Part shown: positions 1 to 6,809 of the stretch, piece after piece
Position numbering within the stretch: the first letter of the stretch is position 1
Layout of the letters: each line of letters begins with the position of its first letter
Origin: Mucilaginibacter sp. UBA4741
Lineage (GTDB): Bacteria > Bacteroidota > Bacteroidia > Sphingobacteriales > Sphingobacteriaceae
DNA length: 8,277 nt
Reading direction: 5' to 3'
NCBI GenBank assembly: GCA_002403905.1
Contig: DHIR01000209.1
Coordinates: 2,706-10,982, forward strand
Program-made: the position numbers and the translations under genes
The notes under the pieces: generated by a model
Seen by the model: only the letters and a program-made list of their open reading frames with translations
Told to the model about the DNA's origin: nothing
Database searches by the model: none

Positions 1-60
1 CCGCCAAAGGCGAAGAGAGGGTCGTCCAGCGAAGCGTCGGCGGGGTGAGTCAACGCCGCG
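1..60. repeat. Dispersed GC-rich intergenic repeat, copy A (runs off the left edge)
   Basis: This stretch lies just downstream of the fucosidase stop codon. It shares the exact 17-nt string GGCGGGGTGAGTCAACG (39-55) with copy C (5225-5241), and its core CGGGGTGAGT (41-50) is the reverse complement of the core in copy B. The left part holds a small hairpin (CGCC-AAA-GGCG, 2-12) followed by a purine-rich GCGAAGAGAGGG arm. Its pairing partner, if present, would lie before base 1, so the element is probably a longer palindrome cut by the window edge. Read on the minus strand, the core is followed by GACGCTTCGCTGG, which resembles ATATCGCTACGCTGG in the loop of copy C. No coding potential was recognised. 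Confidence 0.7.
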
Positions 61-71
61 GTTTAACGTTA

Positions 72-1424
72 TTAATTCAACGTCAACTCCACCACCGGTA
101 TTTCAAACCCCGGCTTTTTAACCGGAAGCTTCACCTCCAGGTCATCGCCGTTAGGCTTATATAAAACCTCCGAATGATCATTTAAAAACTGCGCATATTT
201 AATTTTGCCATTATAACCCGGTAAGGTTAGCTTTCCATTTTCTGGATACTTGTACAGGAATACATATAACCTGTTGGTTGTTTTATTATAGCTTAGCTTG
301 GTATCCTCGGGTATTTTGTAGGTATCCGGGGCGTAGGTACAATTATAAATAGCGGTGTTGTTGGCGTGCATCCAGCGGCTTAAACTATCAAGCGCGTTGG
401 TTGCGCGGTAGTCAAACTCGCCACGGGCGGTTGGCCCAACATTTAGTATTAAATTACCGCCGTTGCTTACTGATGTAATTAACAAGTCGAGCAGTTGGCG
501 GTGTGTTTTCCAGGTATTTTCATCGCGATAATATCCCCATGAGCCCGAAAAAGTTTGGCAGGTTTCCCAAGTACGGCCGCGGTATTTTGCAAGCTCTTTG
601 GTGCTCACTTGTTCCGGTGTTTCAAAATCTGCACCGTCTTTATATTCTTCTAAATTAAGGCGGTTATCTACAATAATGCCCGGCTGTAGTTTCCTTATCA
701 GCTTTAATAACTCAACCGATCCCCACTCGTCCTTACCTTTACCATGACCATCTTTACGAGGGAACGAGAAGTCCAACCAGATAATATCTATTTTACCGTA
801 GTTGGTTAACAGCTCTGTAATTTGGTTACGCATGTATTGGCGATATTTAGCCATATCACGATTCTTATTTAACTCGGCGTATGATGCATCGCTTTTATCT
901 TTTGGCGATTGCGGGTGAATATCGTCAATGGTATAATCAGGGTGGTGCCAATCTAACAGCGAATAGTAGAAACCAACCTTTAGCCCTTGCCCACGGAAAG
1001 CGTTTACATACTCACGTACCAGGTCGCGTTTGGCTTTGGTGTTTGGTGCTTTATAGTCGGTGTATTTCGAGTCGAACAGGCAAAAACCCTCATGGTGCTT
1101 GGTGGTTAACACGGCATATTTCATACCGGCATCTTTGGCTTGTTTAGCCCATTTTTCGGGCTGAAAAAGATCAGGATTAAACTGATCAAAATATTTTTGG
1201 TAGCCGGCATTGTCAATCTTCTCGTTATGCTTTACCCACTCATGTCTTGCAGCGCCCGAATACAAGCCCCAATGAATAAACATGCCGAAGCGACTGTCTT
1301 TCCACCACTCCATACGTTTTTCTTTTTGAGCATCTGTTTCGGTGCCTATCATTTTTTGCGCAAAAACAGGCGACAGGCTTATCAGCGTAAGCAATAGCAG
1401 TAATTGTAATTTTTTAATGATCAT
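72..1424 (-). CDS. Secreted alpha-L-fucosidase, glycoside hydrolase family 29
   Basis: The 450-aa product should hydrolyse terminal alpha-L-fucose from oligosaccharides or glycoconjugates in the periplasm or at the cell surface. Residues 1-23 form a Sec signal peptide: KK, a poly-Leu core, then VFA-Q with no lipobox cysteine, so it is not a lipoprotein. The GH29 barrel covers roughly 30-360. Visible family motifs are FGMFIHWG (46-53), TTKHHEGF (107-114), IIWLDF (214-219, with D218 at the expected position of the catalytic nucleophile) and WETC (286-289) followed by SWGY (295-298). The acid/base is less certain; E268 or E271 in FETPEQ and E287 are candidates. Residues about 365-450 look like the C-terminal beta-sandwich common in the family. 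Length is normal for GH29. It is divergent from an AraC-type regulator, which suggests local control. No SusC/SusD pair is seen in the window. Linkage specificity cannot be read from the sequence. Confidence 0.93.
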   Translation of the reverse strand: MIIKKLQLLLLLTLISLSPVFAQKMIGTETDAQKEKRMEWWKDSRFGMFIHWGLYSGAARHEWVKHNEKIDNAGYQKYFDQFNPDLFQPEKWAKQAKDAGMKYAVLTTKHHEGFCLFDSKYTDYKAPNTKAKRDLVREYVNAFRGQGLKVGFYYSLLDWHHPDYTIDDIHPQSPKDKSDASYAELNKNRDMAKYRQYMRNQITELLTNYGKIDIIWLDFSFPRKDGHGKGKDEWGSVELLKLIRKLQPGIIVDNRLNLEEYKDGADFETPEQVSTKELAKYRGRTWETCQTFSGSWGYYRDENTWKTHRQLLDLLITSVSNGGNLILNVGPTARGEFDYRATNALDSLSRWMHANNTAIYNCTYAPDTYKIPEDTKLSYNKTTNRLYVFLYKYPENGKLTLPGYNGKIKYAQFLNDHSEVLYKPNGDDLEVKLPVKKPGFEIPVVELTLN

Positions 1425-1639
1425 AATAAATGGGTTTATATGTTCAATATCTCGGCATTGGCGACATCACCCAATACCGTTTAATAAATAATTGGTTATA
1501 CAAATAAAGTATTTTTTGGTGCTGTAAAACTTTGCGTAATAAGCTATTTATTAAGCGATATTGTAAAAATTCTATTTAAATAGAATAATCAATGCATATT
1601 AGGTTGAACTTTTATACTTTAGCATAAAAAATAAACCCA
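1425..1639. promoter_or_regulatory. Divergent promoter region, fucosidase / AraC regulator, with 18-bp palindrome
   Basis: This AT-rich 215-bp gap separates two divergent genes and shows no credible ORF. It contains a perfect 18-bp palindrome ATTCTATTTAAATAGAAT at 1569-1586 and a shorter inverted repeat TAATAA-GCTAT-TTATTA at 1537-1553. A weak plus-strand -7-like box TACTTTAG (1615-1622, one mismatch to TAnnTTTG) precedes the AraC ATG, but no TTG stands at the expected distance. A weak minus-strand candidate for the fucosidase is the complement of CAAATAAA at 1501-1508, also without a -33 partner. The palindrome is the best operator candidate. AraC-family proteins usually bind direct repeats, so which protein would bind it is open. 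Confidence 0.5.
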
Positions 1640-2515
1640 ATGAAACTCCAGCTGTTAAAAGTATCAAAAGACCAGATCAGCTCTTTTAGCGCCCGGCAAG
1701 ACACTACGCCCAATACCAATAACCGGTGGCATTACCACCCGGAGATTGAGCTGGTTTATTTTAAAAAAGGCCAAGGCACGCAATTTATTGGCGATAGCAT
1801 AAGTCCGTTTTTGCCCGGCGATGTGGTGCTGGTAGGTGCCGATACGCCGCATTACTGGCAGTTTGATTTGAGTGGTGAAAACATACAAGATGGTTTAAGC
1901 ACCGATGTAAGTGTTATACATTTTAATGAACTTTTTTGGGGTGAGGCATTTCTGAAACTGCCCGAAAATAAAATAATAGGCAACATTTTTGAAAAATCAA
2001 AAAGGGGTATCTCCATGTCAAAATCATCCGGCAGGAAAATTGGGCCGCTCATTGAAAAAATAGTTACTGCCGAAGGTTGCCGAAAGATCATCCTGCTATT
2101 AGAAGTTTTATTGGCCATTGGCGAGTGTAAAGAAAGCAAACTAATGGCATCCATCGGTTTCTGCAATAATTTCCAGGAAGAGGAGAAGGACCGTATAAAC
2201 GCCATATACAATTACTCCATCACCAATTTTAAAAAGAACATCAGCCTAAAAGAGATCTCAACCGTGGCTAACATCAGCCCCAACTCTTTTTGCAAATTTT
2301 TTAAATCAAGAAGCCGTAAAACGTACTCGCAATTTATCCGCGAAATAAGGATAGGTCATGCTTGTAAGTTGCTGATTGATGATAAGCTGGCTATAAAAGA
2401 GATCTGCTACGAAAGCGGCTTTAACAACTTCACCAGTTTTCATAAGCATTTTAAAATGATAAAGGGGAAGACACCGCTGGGGTATCAGAAAAGTTTTGTG
2501 AGGGATAGTTTGTAG
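1640..2515 (+). CDS. AraC-family transcriptional regulator with N-terminal cupin-like sensor
   Basis: The 291-aa protein is a probable cytoplasmic ligand-responsive transcription factor. Residues about 25-100 resemble the cupin sensor of AraC proteins, with HYHPEIELVY (31-40), a later GD-V turn (60-62) and H71. The C-terminal 185-287 carries the double helix-turn-helix: the first around ISLKEISTVANISPNSFCKFF (201-221) and the second ending in GFNNFTSFHKHFK (260-272) and G-TP--YQ (276-283), the usual AraC signature. ATG at 1640 is preceded by an A-rich stretch typical of Bacteroidota starts. It is divergent from the GH29 fucosidase, so regulation of that gene in response to a sugar or glycan signal is the simplest inference, though neither ligand nor target is shown. 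The stop codon at 2513-2515 directly abuts repeat copy B, and the downstream operon converges on it. Confidence 0.9.
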   Translation: MKLQLLKVSKDQISSFSARQDTTPNTNNRWHYHPEIELVYFKKGQGTQFIGDSISPFLPGDVVLVGADTPHYWQFDLSGENIQDGLSTDVSVIHFNELFWGEAFLKLPENKIIGNIFEKSKRGISMSKSSGRKIGPLIEKIVTAEGCRKIILLLEVLLAIGECKESKLMASIGFCNNFQEEEKDRINAIYNYSITNFKKNISLKEISTVANISPNSFCKFFKSRSRKTYSQFIREIRIGHACKLLIDDKLAIKEICYESGFNNFTSFHKHFKMIKGKTPLGYQKSFVRDSL

Positions 2516-2540
2516 GGCGGCGATAACTCACCCCGCGCGC
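2516..2540. repeat. Dispersed GC-rich intergenic repeat, copy B
   Basis: The 25-bp gap between the convergent stop codons of the AraC gene and the response-regulator gene consists entirely of this element. Bases 2516-2535, GGCGGCGATAACTCACCCCG, are identical to 5191-5210 in copy C, and a GCGCGC tail follows in place of the loop and second arm of copy C. It is therefore a half-element. It forms no convincing hairpin alone (only about 4 bp, GCGG with CCGC) and has no T-tract, so I do not call it a terminator. Confidence 0.7.
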
Positions 2541-3302
2541 TTACATTCCCAACCCATTATTCAACGCCGATTTCACCAACTCCCTATTCTGCCTAGATAT
2601 AGGCACTTTTTGCAGATTATTCAACAACAACGTCCCGCCATCCTCTGCCAAATAGCTTTTAACACTATTGATGTTCACCAGGTGAGATTGATGCGTGCGG
2701 ATAAAATTATGTGGCTTTAGGAGATCGGCAAACTCCTTTAGGGTTTTGCAAACCAGCACCTGCTCGTTGTTTTGCAGGTAAAAGGTGGTGTAATTGTTAG
2801 CGGCCTGGCAACGCACTATGTCTGTAACCTTTACATACATTATTTCTTTTAGCGTAGGCAATGCTATTTTGGGTGGTTCTTTACTGCCGGCTTTAATGTA
2901 TTGCAGCAGGTTCTCCATATTAAGGTTTTGTTTTTTAGACGCTATCTTTTCTTTAGCCTTTTCAATAGCCGCTTTAAACTCATCAATGTTTATCGGCTTC
3001 AATAAATAATCCAACGCCGAAAATTTGATGGCCCTTATACCGTACTTGTCATACGCGGTAATAAATATTACTTCGAAATTTATTTTTGGCAGCGCGGTTA
3101 ACAGATCAAAGCCAGATTTGCCCGGCATTTGGATATCCAAAAAAACCAGGTCTGGGTTATGCTGCTTTATCAACGCGCGGCCCGTGTCAGCATCTTGTGC
3201 TGTGGCCAACACCTCAACACCGGTACAGTATTGTTTAATGATGATCTGCAGGTTCTCTAAATTATTTGCTTCATCATCAATTAATATCGCTCTAATACTC
3301 AT
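2541..3302 (-). CDS. LytTR-type response regulator of a two-component system
   Basis: The 253-aa protein has a CheY-like receiver domain (about 3-120) and a LytTR DNA-binding domain (about 145-245). Receiver landmarks are the acidic pair D9/D10, phospho-acceptor D56 in DLVFLDIQMP (51-60), T82 in ITAYD and K102 in LLKP (100-103); all required residues are present. The LytTR part shows the typical run from about 152 (KEIMYVKVTDIVRCQAANNY) through IRTHQSHLVN (201-210) to VPISRQ (233-238). It is encoded directly after the sensor kinase with a 1-nt stop/start overlap (TAATG), which implies translational coupling and a cognate pair. It probably activates or represses genes at LytTR direct-repeat sites; no target is evident in the window. 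The downstream AraC gene is convergent. Confidence 0.95.
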   Translation of the reverse strand: MSIRAILIDDEANNLENLQIIIKQYCTGVEVLATAQDADTGRALIKQHNPDLVFLDIQMPGKSGFDLLTALPKINFEVIFITAYDKYGIRAIKFSALDYLLKPINIDEFKAAIEKAKEKIASKKQNLNMENLLQYIKAGSKEPPKIALPTLKEIMYVKVTDIVRCQAANNYTTFYLQNNEQVLVCKTLKEFADLLKPHNFIRTHQSHLVNINSVKSYLAEDGGTLLLNNLQKVPISRQNRELVKSALNNGLGM

Positions 3303-5068
3303 TATATCCAGTTAGTTAGGCAGATGGTTACCGTAGTGCCCTGTTGCCCCGCGTTAATAGCCAAAGTTACAGATTGATCTTTATAGATCTGGTTCAATAA
3401 TGCGACCCGTTCTTCACTTAGTTTTATGCCATAGCCCTCGGCTTTGGCAGTGGATACAAAGCCTGCACCGTTATCTGTTATGGTAAATACCAGGTCGTTT
3501 TTATCAGCGGCAGCGGTAATTATTATTTTGCCAGCCTCATTTAAACCGGTTATGCCATGCTTAATAGCGTTCTCTACAAAAGGTTGTAACAACATGGCGG
3601 GTATCTCTGTATTGGCCTGGTTCAGTTGTTCATCTACCTTGATTTCATATTTAAAATTAAAGCGTAGTTGTTCCATTTGCAGGTAATCATTTAACACTTG
3701 CAATTCGTCCTCTAAGCTTAATACATCGTCATTATTGCTATCCAGCACCTGGCGGGTTAGGCCGGCAAATTTGGCCAGGTATTGGTTGGCATCGGCAATA
3801 TTATTTTTGTTGATAAGGTTTTGGATGGATGTTAGCGCGTTAAACATAAAATGCGGGTTAAGCTGCGCCCTTATCGACCGTAATTTTAAGCCAATTACCT
3901 GTTTCTCTTGCGCTACGCGTTGCAACTTGGCCCGGCTTTGGCGGCGATATATAAAAAACAAAAATGCAACCCCGCAAAGGGTTGCAACTGTGTAAGGTAT
4001 TAATTGTAGTATAGTAACCTTTTTTTGAGTTAAAGGTGGTGGTTTTACTTCGAAGAGAATTCGTAAGGTTTCATTATCTCGCGTTGTACCGCGTGTACTA
4101 GAACTGGCACGCTCTATAATGAGTTGGTATTTGCCGGGTTGGCTAAAAAATTTATTTAGTAACGGGAACATGTTGTCACTATAGTTAAACGCGACCACGG
4201 TAGAGTCTGATTTGGCGCTTACTGTACGTATAACATATATAGTGTAAGTTATTGCGGGATGATCTTTAAAATACAAGTTGATGGATCTGACACTATCAGC
4301 ATTAAACTTCATATCCAATGGCATGCCGGTTTGTTTATCAAATTTGGTTGCTATGCCCCGGTTTACTTTTGTAGCATTAATATTAAAAACGTTAGGGTGC
4401 GTATCTATAGGGTCGTCCGGATAGGTATGGTTTTTAAATGGCTCGGGCGTAAGGATGGTTAATTGGGTTACTACCGGTTTAGAGATCGGACGCCAATCGA
4501 ATATCACACCTTCGCGGATGTTGTAATTATTTACATTGACAACTTCTATCAATAATTGCTTATTAAACGCTTTAAAGTTGCCAATAAAACCGTAAAGTTG
4601 TTTAGCGCCGTACTTTTGCTCAAGCGATGGTATGGCAGACCATTTAACCACCTCGGTACTATCATTTTCAACAACCCGGTAACGGTAATCTTTTATATTG
4701 TCCTTTGTGATACCAATCGCGAAAACTGTAGCTTCAGAACCATCTGTTATGCTAAAATTGCGGTAAAATTTGCTCATTATCCGTACATCGGGCATATACC
4801 AATGTTTTAATGTAGGATTAAGTTTTACGCCTAATAATATCGGGCTTACCGGCCTTCGGGGCGGCAACTTGCTGTGAAGTTCCAGAGAACTTAGTACCTG
4901 GTAAGCGCAAGAATCGTGAAAAAAGTTTGCGCCGGCTGTTTCTATTTTAGTACCGGGGTCTGTTCCAATAAATTGAAACTCTATCTCGCGCCCCCATTGC
5001 GCCAACGCCACGCCCGATGATCCGTACCCCGCGATAAGCCAGATTAGTAGTAATAATTTTCTTTTCAT
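3302..5068 (-). CDS. LytS/YpdA-type sensor histidine kinase with large periplasmic domain
   Basis: The 588-aa protein is an inner-membrane sensor. Residues 1-24 are a signal sequence or first membrane segment (KRK, hydrophobic core, ALAQ). About 25-350 is a predicted periplasmic, beta-rich region of no family I recognise; its last 100 residues have an Ig-like sandwich look. A membrane helix lies at about 353-374 (LIPYTVATLCGVAFLFFIYRR region). The cytoplasmic part carries the His_kinase motif AQLNPHFMFN (401-410, phospho-acceptor H406), a dimerisation helix to about 470, and an HATPase domain with N-box LLQPFVENAIKHG (493-505), DNGAGF (532-537) and GYGIKL (545-550). Unlike many Bacteroidota relatives it has no TPR or beta-propeller sensor. 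It heads a two-gene operon with the LytTR regulator. The signal it senses is unknown. Confidence 0.93.
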   Translation of the reverse strand: MKRKLLLLIWLIAGYGSSGVALAQWGREIEFQFIGTDPGTKIETAGANFFHDSCAYQVLSSLELHSKLPPRRPVSPILLGVKLNPTLKHWYMPDVRIMSKFYRNFSITDGSEATVFAIGITKDNIKDYRYRVVENDSTEVVKWSAIPSLEQKYGAKQLYGFIGNFKAFNKQLLIEVVNVNNYNIREGVIFDWRPISKPVVTQLTILTPEPFKNHTYPDDPIDTHPNVFNINATKVNRGIATKFDKQTGMPLDMKFNADSVRSINLYFKDHPAITYTIYVIRTVSAKSDSTVVAFNYSDNMFPLLNKFFSQPGKYQLIIERASSSTRGTTRDNETLRILFEVKPPPLTQKKVTILQLIPYTVATLCGVAFLFFIYRRQSRAKLQRVAQEKQVIGLKLRSIRAQLNPHFMFNALTSIQNLINKNNIADANQYLAKFAGLTRQVLDSNNDDVLSLEDELQVLNDYLQMEQLRFNFKYEIKVDEQLNQANTEIPAMLLQPFVENAIKHGITGLNEAGKIIITAAADKNDLVFTITDNGAGFVSTAKAEGYGIKLSEERVALLNQIYKDQSVTLAINAGQQGTTVTICLTNWI

Positions 5069-5104
5069 GAGTGTTTAAGTTTAGTGTTTTTTAATTACAT
5101 CACA

Positions 5105-5133
5105 AAAATGTAGTTATAGGCACTGGCGGGCAA
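5105..5133 (-). promoter_or_regulatory. Probable promoter of the kinase/response-regulator operon
   Basis: On the minus strand, TTG (complement of CAA at 5131-5133) is followed after 18 bp by TACATTTT (complement of AAAATGTA at 5105-5112). This differs from the Bacteroidota -7 consensus TAnnTTTG in the last base only. The expected start of transcription is near 5098, giving a leader of about 30 nt before the ATG at 5068. Confidence 0.4.
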
Positions 5134-5190
5134 CGCGCGATGAGTATATGGTATTGATGGGTTAGAATTTGGGGCGGGTTATGCGGGGGA

Positions 5191-5247
5191 GGCGGCGATA
5201 ACTCACCCCGATATCGCTACGCTGGGCGGGGTGAGTCAACGGCGCGC
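5191..5247. repeat. Dispersed GC-rich intergenic repeat, copy C, two-armed hairpin form
   Basis: Left arm GGCGGCGATAACTCACCCCG (5191-5210) is identical to copy B; right arm GGCGGGGTGAGTCAACG (5225-5241) is identical to 39-55 of copy A. The cores ACTCACCCCG (5201-5210) and CGGGGTGAGT (5227-5236) pair perfectly over 10 bp around a 16-nt loop. Further imperfect pairing continues outward (GGC and GC blocks at 5192-5197 with 5240-5245). The element overlaps the 3' end of crtI and contains its stop codon, so the crtI mRNA would end its reading frame inside this hairpin. Terminator or 3'-stabiliser activity is possible, but no T-tract follows. Confidence 0.75.
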
Positions 5248-6723
5248 GTTCAAATACGCCATCGCCTCCCCCGCCACTACCTGCCCCGATATAATCGCAG
5301 GTGGCACACCCGGCCCAGGCACTGTTAGTTGCCCGGTATACAGCAAATTTTTAACGTGCTTATTGCGTATAGCCGGTTTAAAAAAAGCTGTTTGGCTGAG
5401 TGTATTTGCCAGTCCATAAGCATTACCTTTAAACGAATGATAATCGGCCTTAAAATCATTTAGCGCATAGCTTCTTTTTACTATAATATTATCGCGGATG
5501 CTTTGGCCGGTGATGCTTTCAAAACGGGTTAGCATTAGTTCAAAATATTGTTCGCGTATGGCATCGCTATCTTCTAATCCCGGAGCAATCGGCATCAAAA
5601 AGAATAAGTTTTCACTTCCTTTGGGCGCTATACTAGCATCTGTTTTTGATGGGCAGCAAACATAAAACAGCGGCTTATCGGGCCATTTCGGTGATGTATA
5701 AATATCTTTGGCGTGCTGCTCAAAATCCTCATCAAAAAATAGGTTATGATGTTGTATATCCTCAATCTTTTTGTTGATGCCGATATAAAACAACAGGCTC
5801 GATGGCGACATTACCCGGCTGTCCCAATATTTTTTGGTGTAGTTGCGATAGGGTTCGTCTAATAAATGTTGTTCCACGTGCTGGTAGTCGGCACCGGCAA
5901 TTACCATGTCGGCTTGCAGGTTGCCTTTAGAGGTTTGAATGTTGCTTACTAGTTTGTTGGCTACTTCAATTTTGGTGACTTCGGTATCCAGTCGTATCTC
6001 CACGCCCAAACTCTCAGCCAAACTTACCATCGCCTTAACAATTTGGTTCATGCCGCCCATGGGGTACCAGGTGCCTAAAACCAGATCGGCATAGTTCATT
6101 ATGCTGTACATGGCGGGGGTATTTTGCGGCGTTGCACCTAAAAACAATACCGGGAACTCCAGCAACTGCCTGAGTTTAGGATGTTTAAAATGGCTGTAGA
6201 CATGCTTGCGCATACTACCCAGCAATTGCATGTTCAGGCTTTTTTTAATGAGATTAAAATCAACAAACTCGGTAATACTATGCGACGGGCGGAAAACATA
6301 TTCGCCCATGCCTACTTTGTATTTATATTCGGCTTGTTTTAAAAACACATCCAGCTTTTTACTGCTGCCGGGTTCAATGCTTTCAAAAAGTCTGGAGAGT
6401 TCGAGTCTATCTTCGGGCACATCCAACAGATCATCCTTACCATAATAGATACGATAGCCGGGGTCAAGCCTTTTTAACTCGTAATAGTCCGAAGGCTTTT
6501 TATCAAACAACGCAAAAAAATTCTCGAAAACATCGGGCATCCAATACCAGCTTGGGCCCATATCAAATGTAAACCCATCCTGCTGCCACACCCCTGCCCT
6601 GCCACCCGGTTGTTTGTTTTTTTCGAGAATGGTAACCTTAAACCCCGCTTTAGCCAACAAACACGCAGCCGATAAACCGGCAAAGCCGCTGCCAATTACA
6701 ACTACACTTTTTTTACTATCCAT
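5236..6723 (-). CDS. crtI: Phytoene desaturase, CrtI type
   Basis: The 495-aa FAD enzyme should carry out successive desaturations of phytoene towards lycopene in carotenoid synthesis, acting at the inner face of the membrane. The N-terminus has the dinucleotide-binding fold VVVIGSGFAGLSAA (7-20) with E34 at the end of strand 2, then GGRAG (40-44). The C-terminus carries the CrtI signature LLYTGQLTVPGPGVP (460-474) followed by AIISGQVVAGE (476-486). The middle region PMGGMNQIVKAM (221-232) is also typical. Length matches bacterial CrtI. It has no neighbouring crtB, crtY or crtZ here, which is unusual since these often cluster. A related desaturase such as CrtD or CrtN is possible, but overall CrtI fits best. 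The last codons (NARR) and the TGA stop lie inside repeat copy C. It is divergent from a cytochrome b5-like gene. Confidence 0.88.
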   Translation of the reverse strand: MDSKKSVVVIGSGFAGLSAACLLAKAGFKVTILEKNKQPGGRAGVWQQDGFTFDMGPSWYWMPDVFENFFALFDKKPSDYYELKRLDPGYRIYYGKDDLLDVPEDRLELSRLFESIEPGSSKKLDVFLKQAEYKYKVGMGEYVFRPSHSITEFVDFNLIKKSLNMQLLGSMRKHVYSHFKHPKLRQLLEFPVLFLGATPQNTPAMYSIMNYADLVLGTWYPMGGMNQIVKAMVSLAESLGVEIRLDTEVTKIEVANKLVSNIQTSKGNLQADMVIAGADYQHVEQHLLDEPYRNYTKKYWDSRVMSPSSLLFYIGINKKIEDIQHHNLFFDEDFEQHAKDIYTSPKWPDKPLFYVCCPSKTDASIAPKGSENLFFLMPIAPGLEDSDAIREQYFELMLTRFESITGQSIRDNIIVKRSYALNDFKADYHSFKGNAYGLANTLSQTAFFKPAIRNKHVKNLLYTGQLTVPGPGVPPAIISGQVVAGEAMAYLNARR

Positions 6724-6743
6724 TATGAACCAACTAAATTAAA

Positions 6744-6775
6744 CAAATGTTCGAGTCCTTAGACATTGGGTCAAA
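6744..6775 (-). promoter_or_regulatory. Probable crtI promoter
   Basis: On the minus strand, TTTG (complement of CAAA, 6772-6775) is followed after 20 bp by AACATTTG (complement of CAAATGTT, 6744-6751), a one-base mismatch to TAnnTTTG. Transcription should begin near 6737, leaving a leader of about 14 nt before the crtI ATG at 6723. Confidence 0.5.
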
Positions 6776-6777
6776 CA

Positions 6778-6803
6778 ACTTAATTAAGTAAAAACTATAT
6801 TTG
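6778..6803 (+). promoter_or_regulatory. Probable promoter of the cytochrome b5 gene with adjoining 12-bp palindrome
   Basis: TATATTTG at 6796-6803 is a perfect match to the Bacteroidota -7 box TAnnTTTG. The predicted transcription start, about 6-7 nt further, falls at or next to the ATG at 6810. No TTG stands 17-23 bp upstream (the nearest, 6766-6768, is 27 bp away), so the -33 element is missing or weak. Just upstream lies a perfect palindrome ACTTAATTAAGT (6778-6789). It sits between this box and the crtI -33 element and could be an operator for one or both genes. Confidence 0.45.
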
Positions 6804-6809
6804 GTGCCG

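Noticed and set aside
1..60. Possible CRISPR repeat, because similar strings recur at 1-60, 2516-2540 and 5191-5247
   Set aside because: The copies are kilobases apart, differ in orientation and completeness, and have no spacers, so they are dispersed repeats and not an array.
881..1397. Two open frames on the plus strand antisense to the fucosidase
   Set aside because: They lie wholly within the well-supported GH29 gene and show no motif; composition is that of complementary-strand translation.
1852..2211. 119-aa open frame on the minus strand, antisense to the AraC gene
   Set aside because: The sense frame has clear AraC motifs throughout; the antisense product is Ser/Leu/Pro-rich without a recognisable domain, as expected of a shadow frame.
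72..2515. Polysaccharide utilisation locus around the fucosidase
   Set aside because: There is no SusC/SusD pair, transporter or second glycosidase in the window; only a hydrolase and a divergent regulator can be supported.
2516..2540. Repeat copy B as an intrinsic terminator between convergent genes
   Set aside because: The best internal pairing is about 4 bp and there is no T-run on either side.
5231..5419. 62-aa plus-strand frame starting in repeat copy C
   Set aside because: It is antisense to the conserved CrtI C-terminal signature and begins inside a repeat, so no gene is supported.
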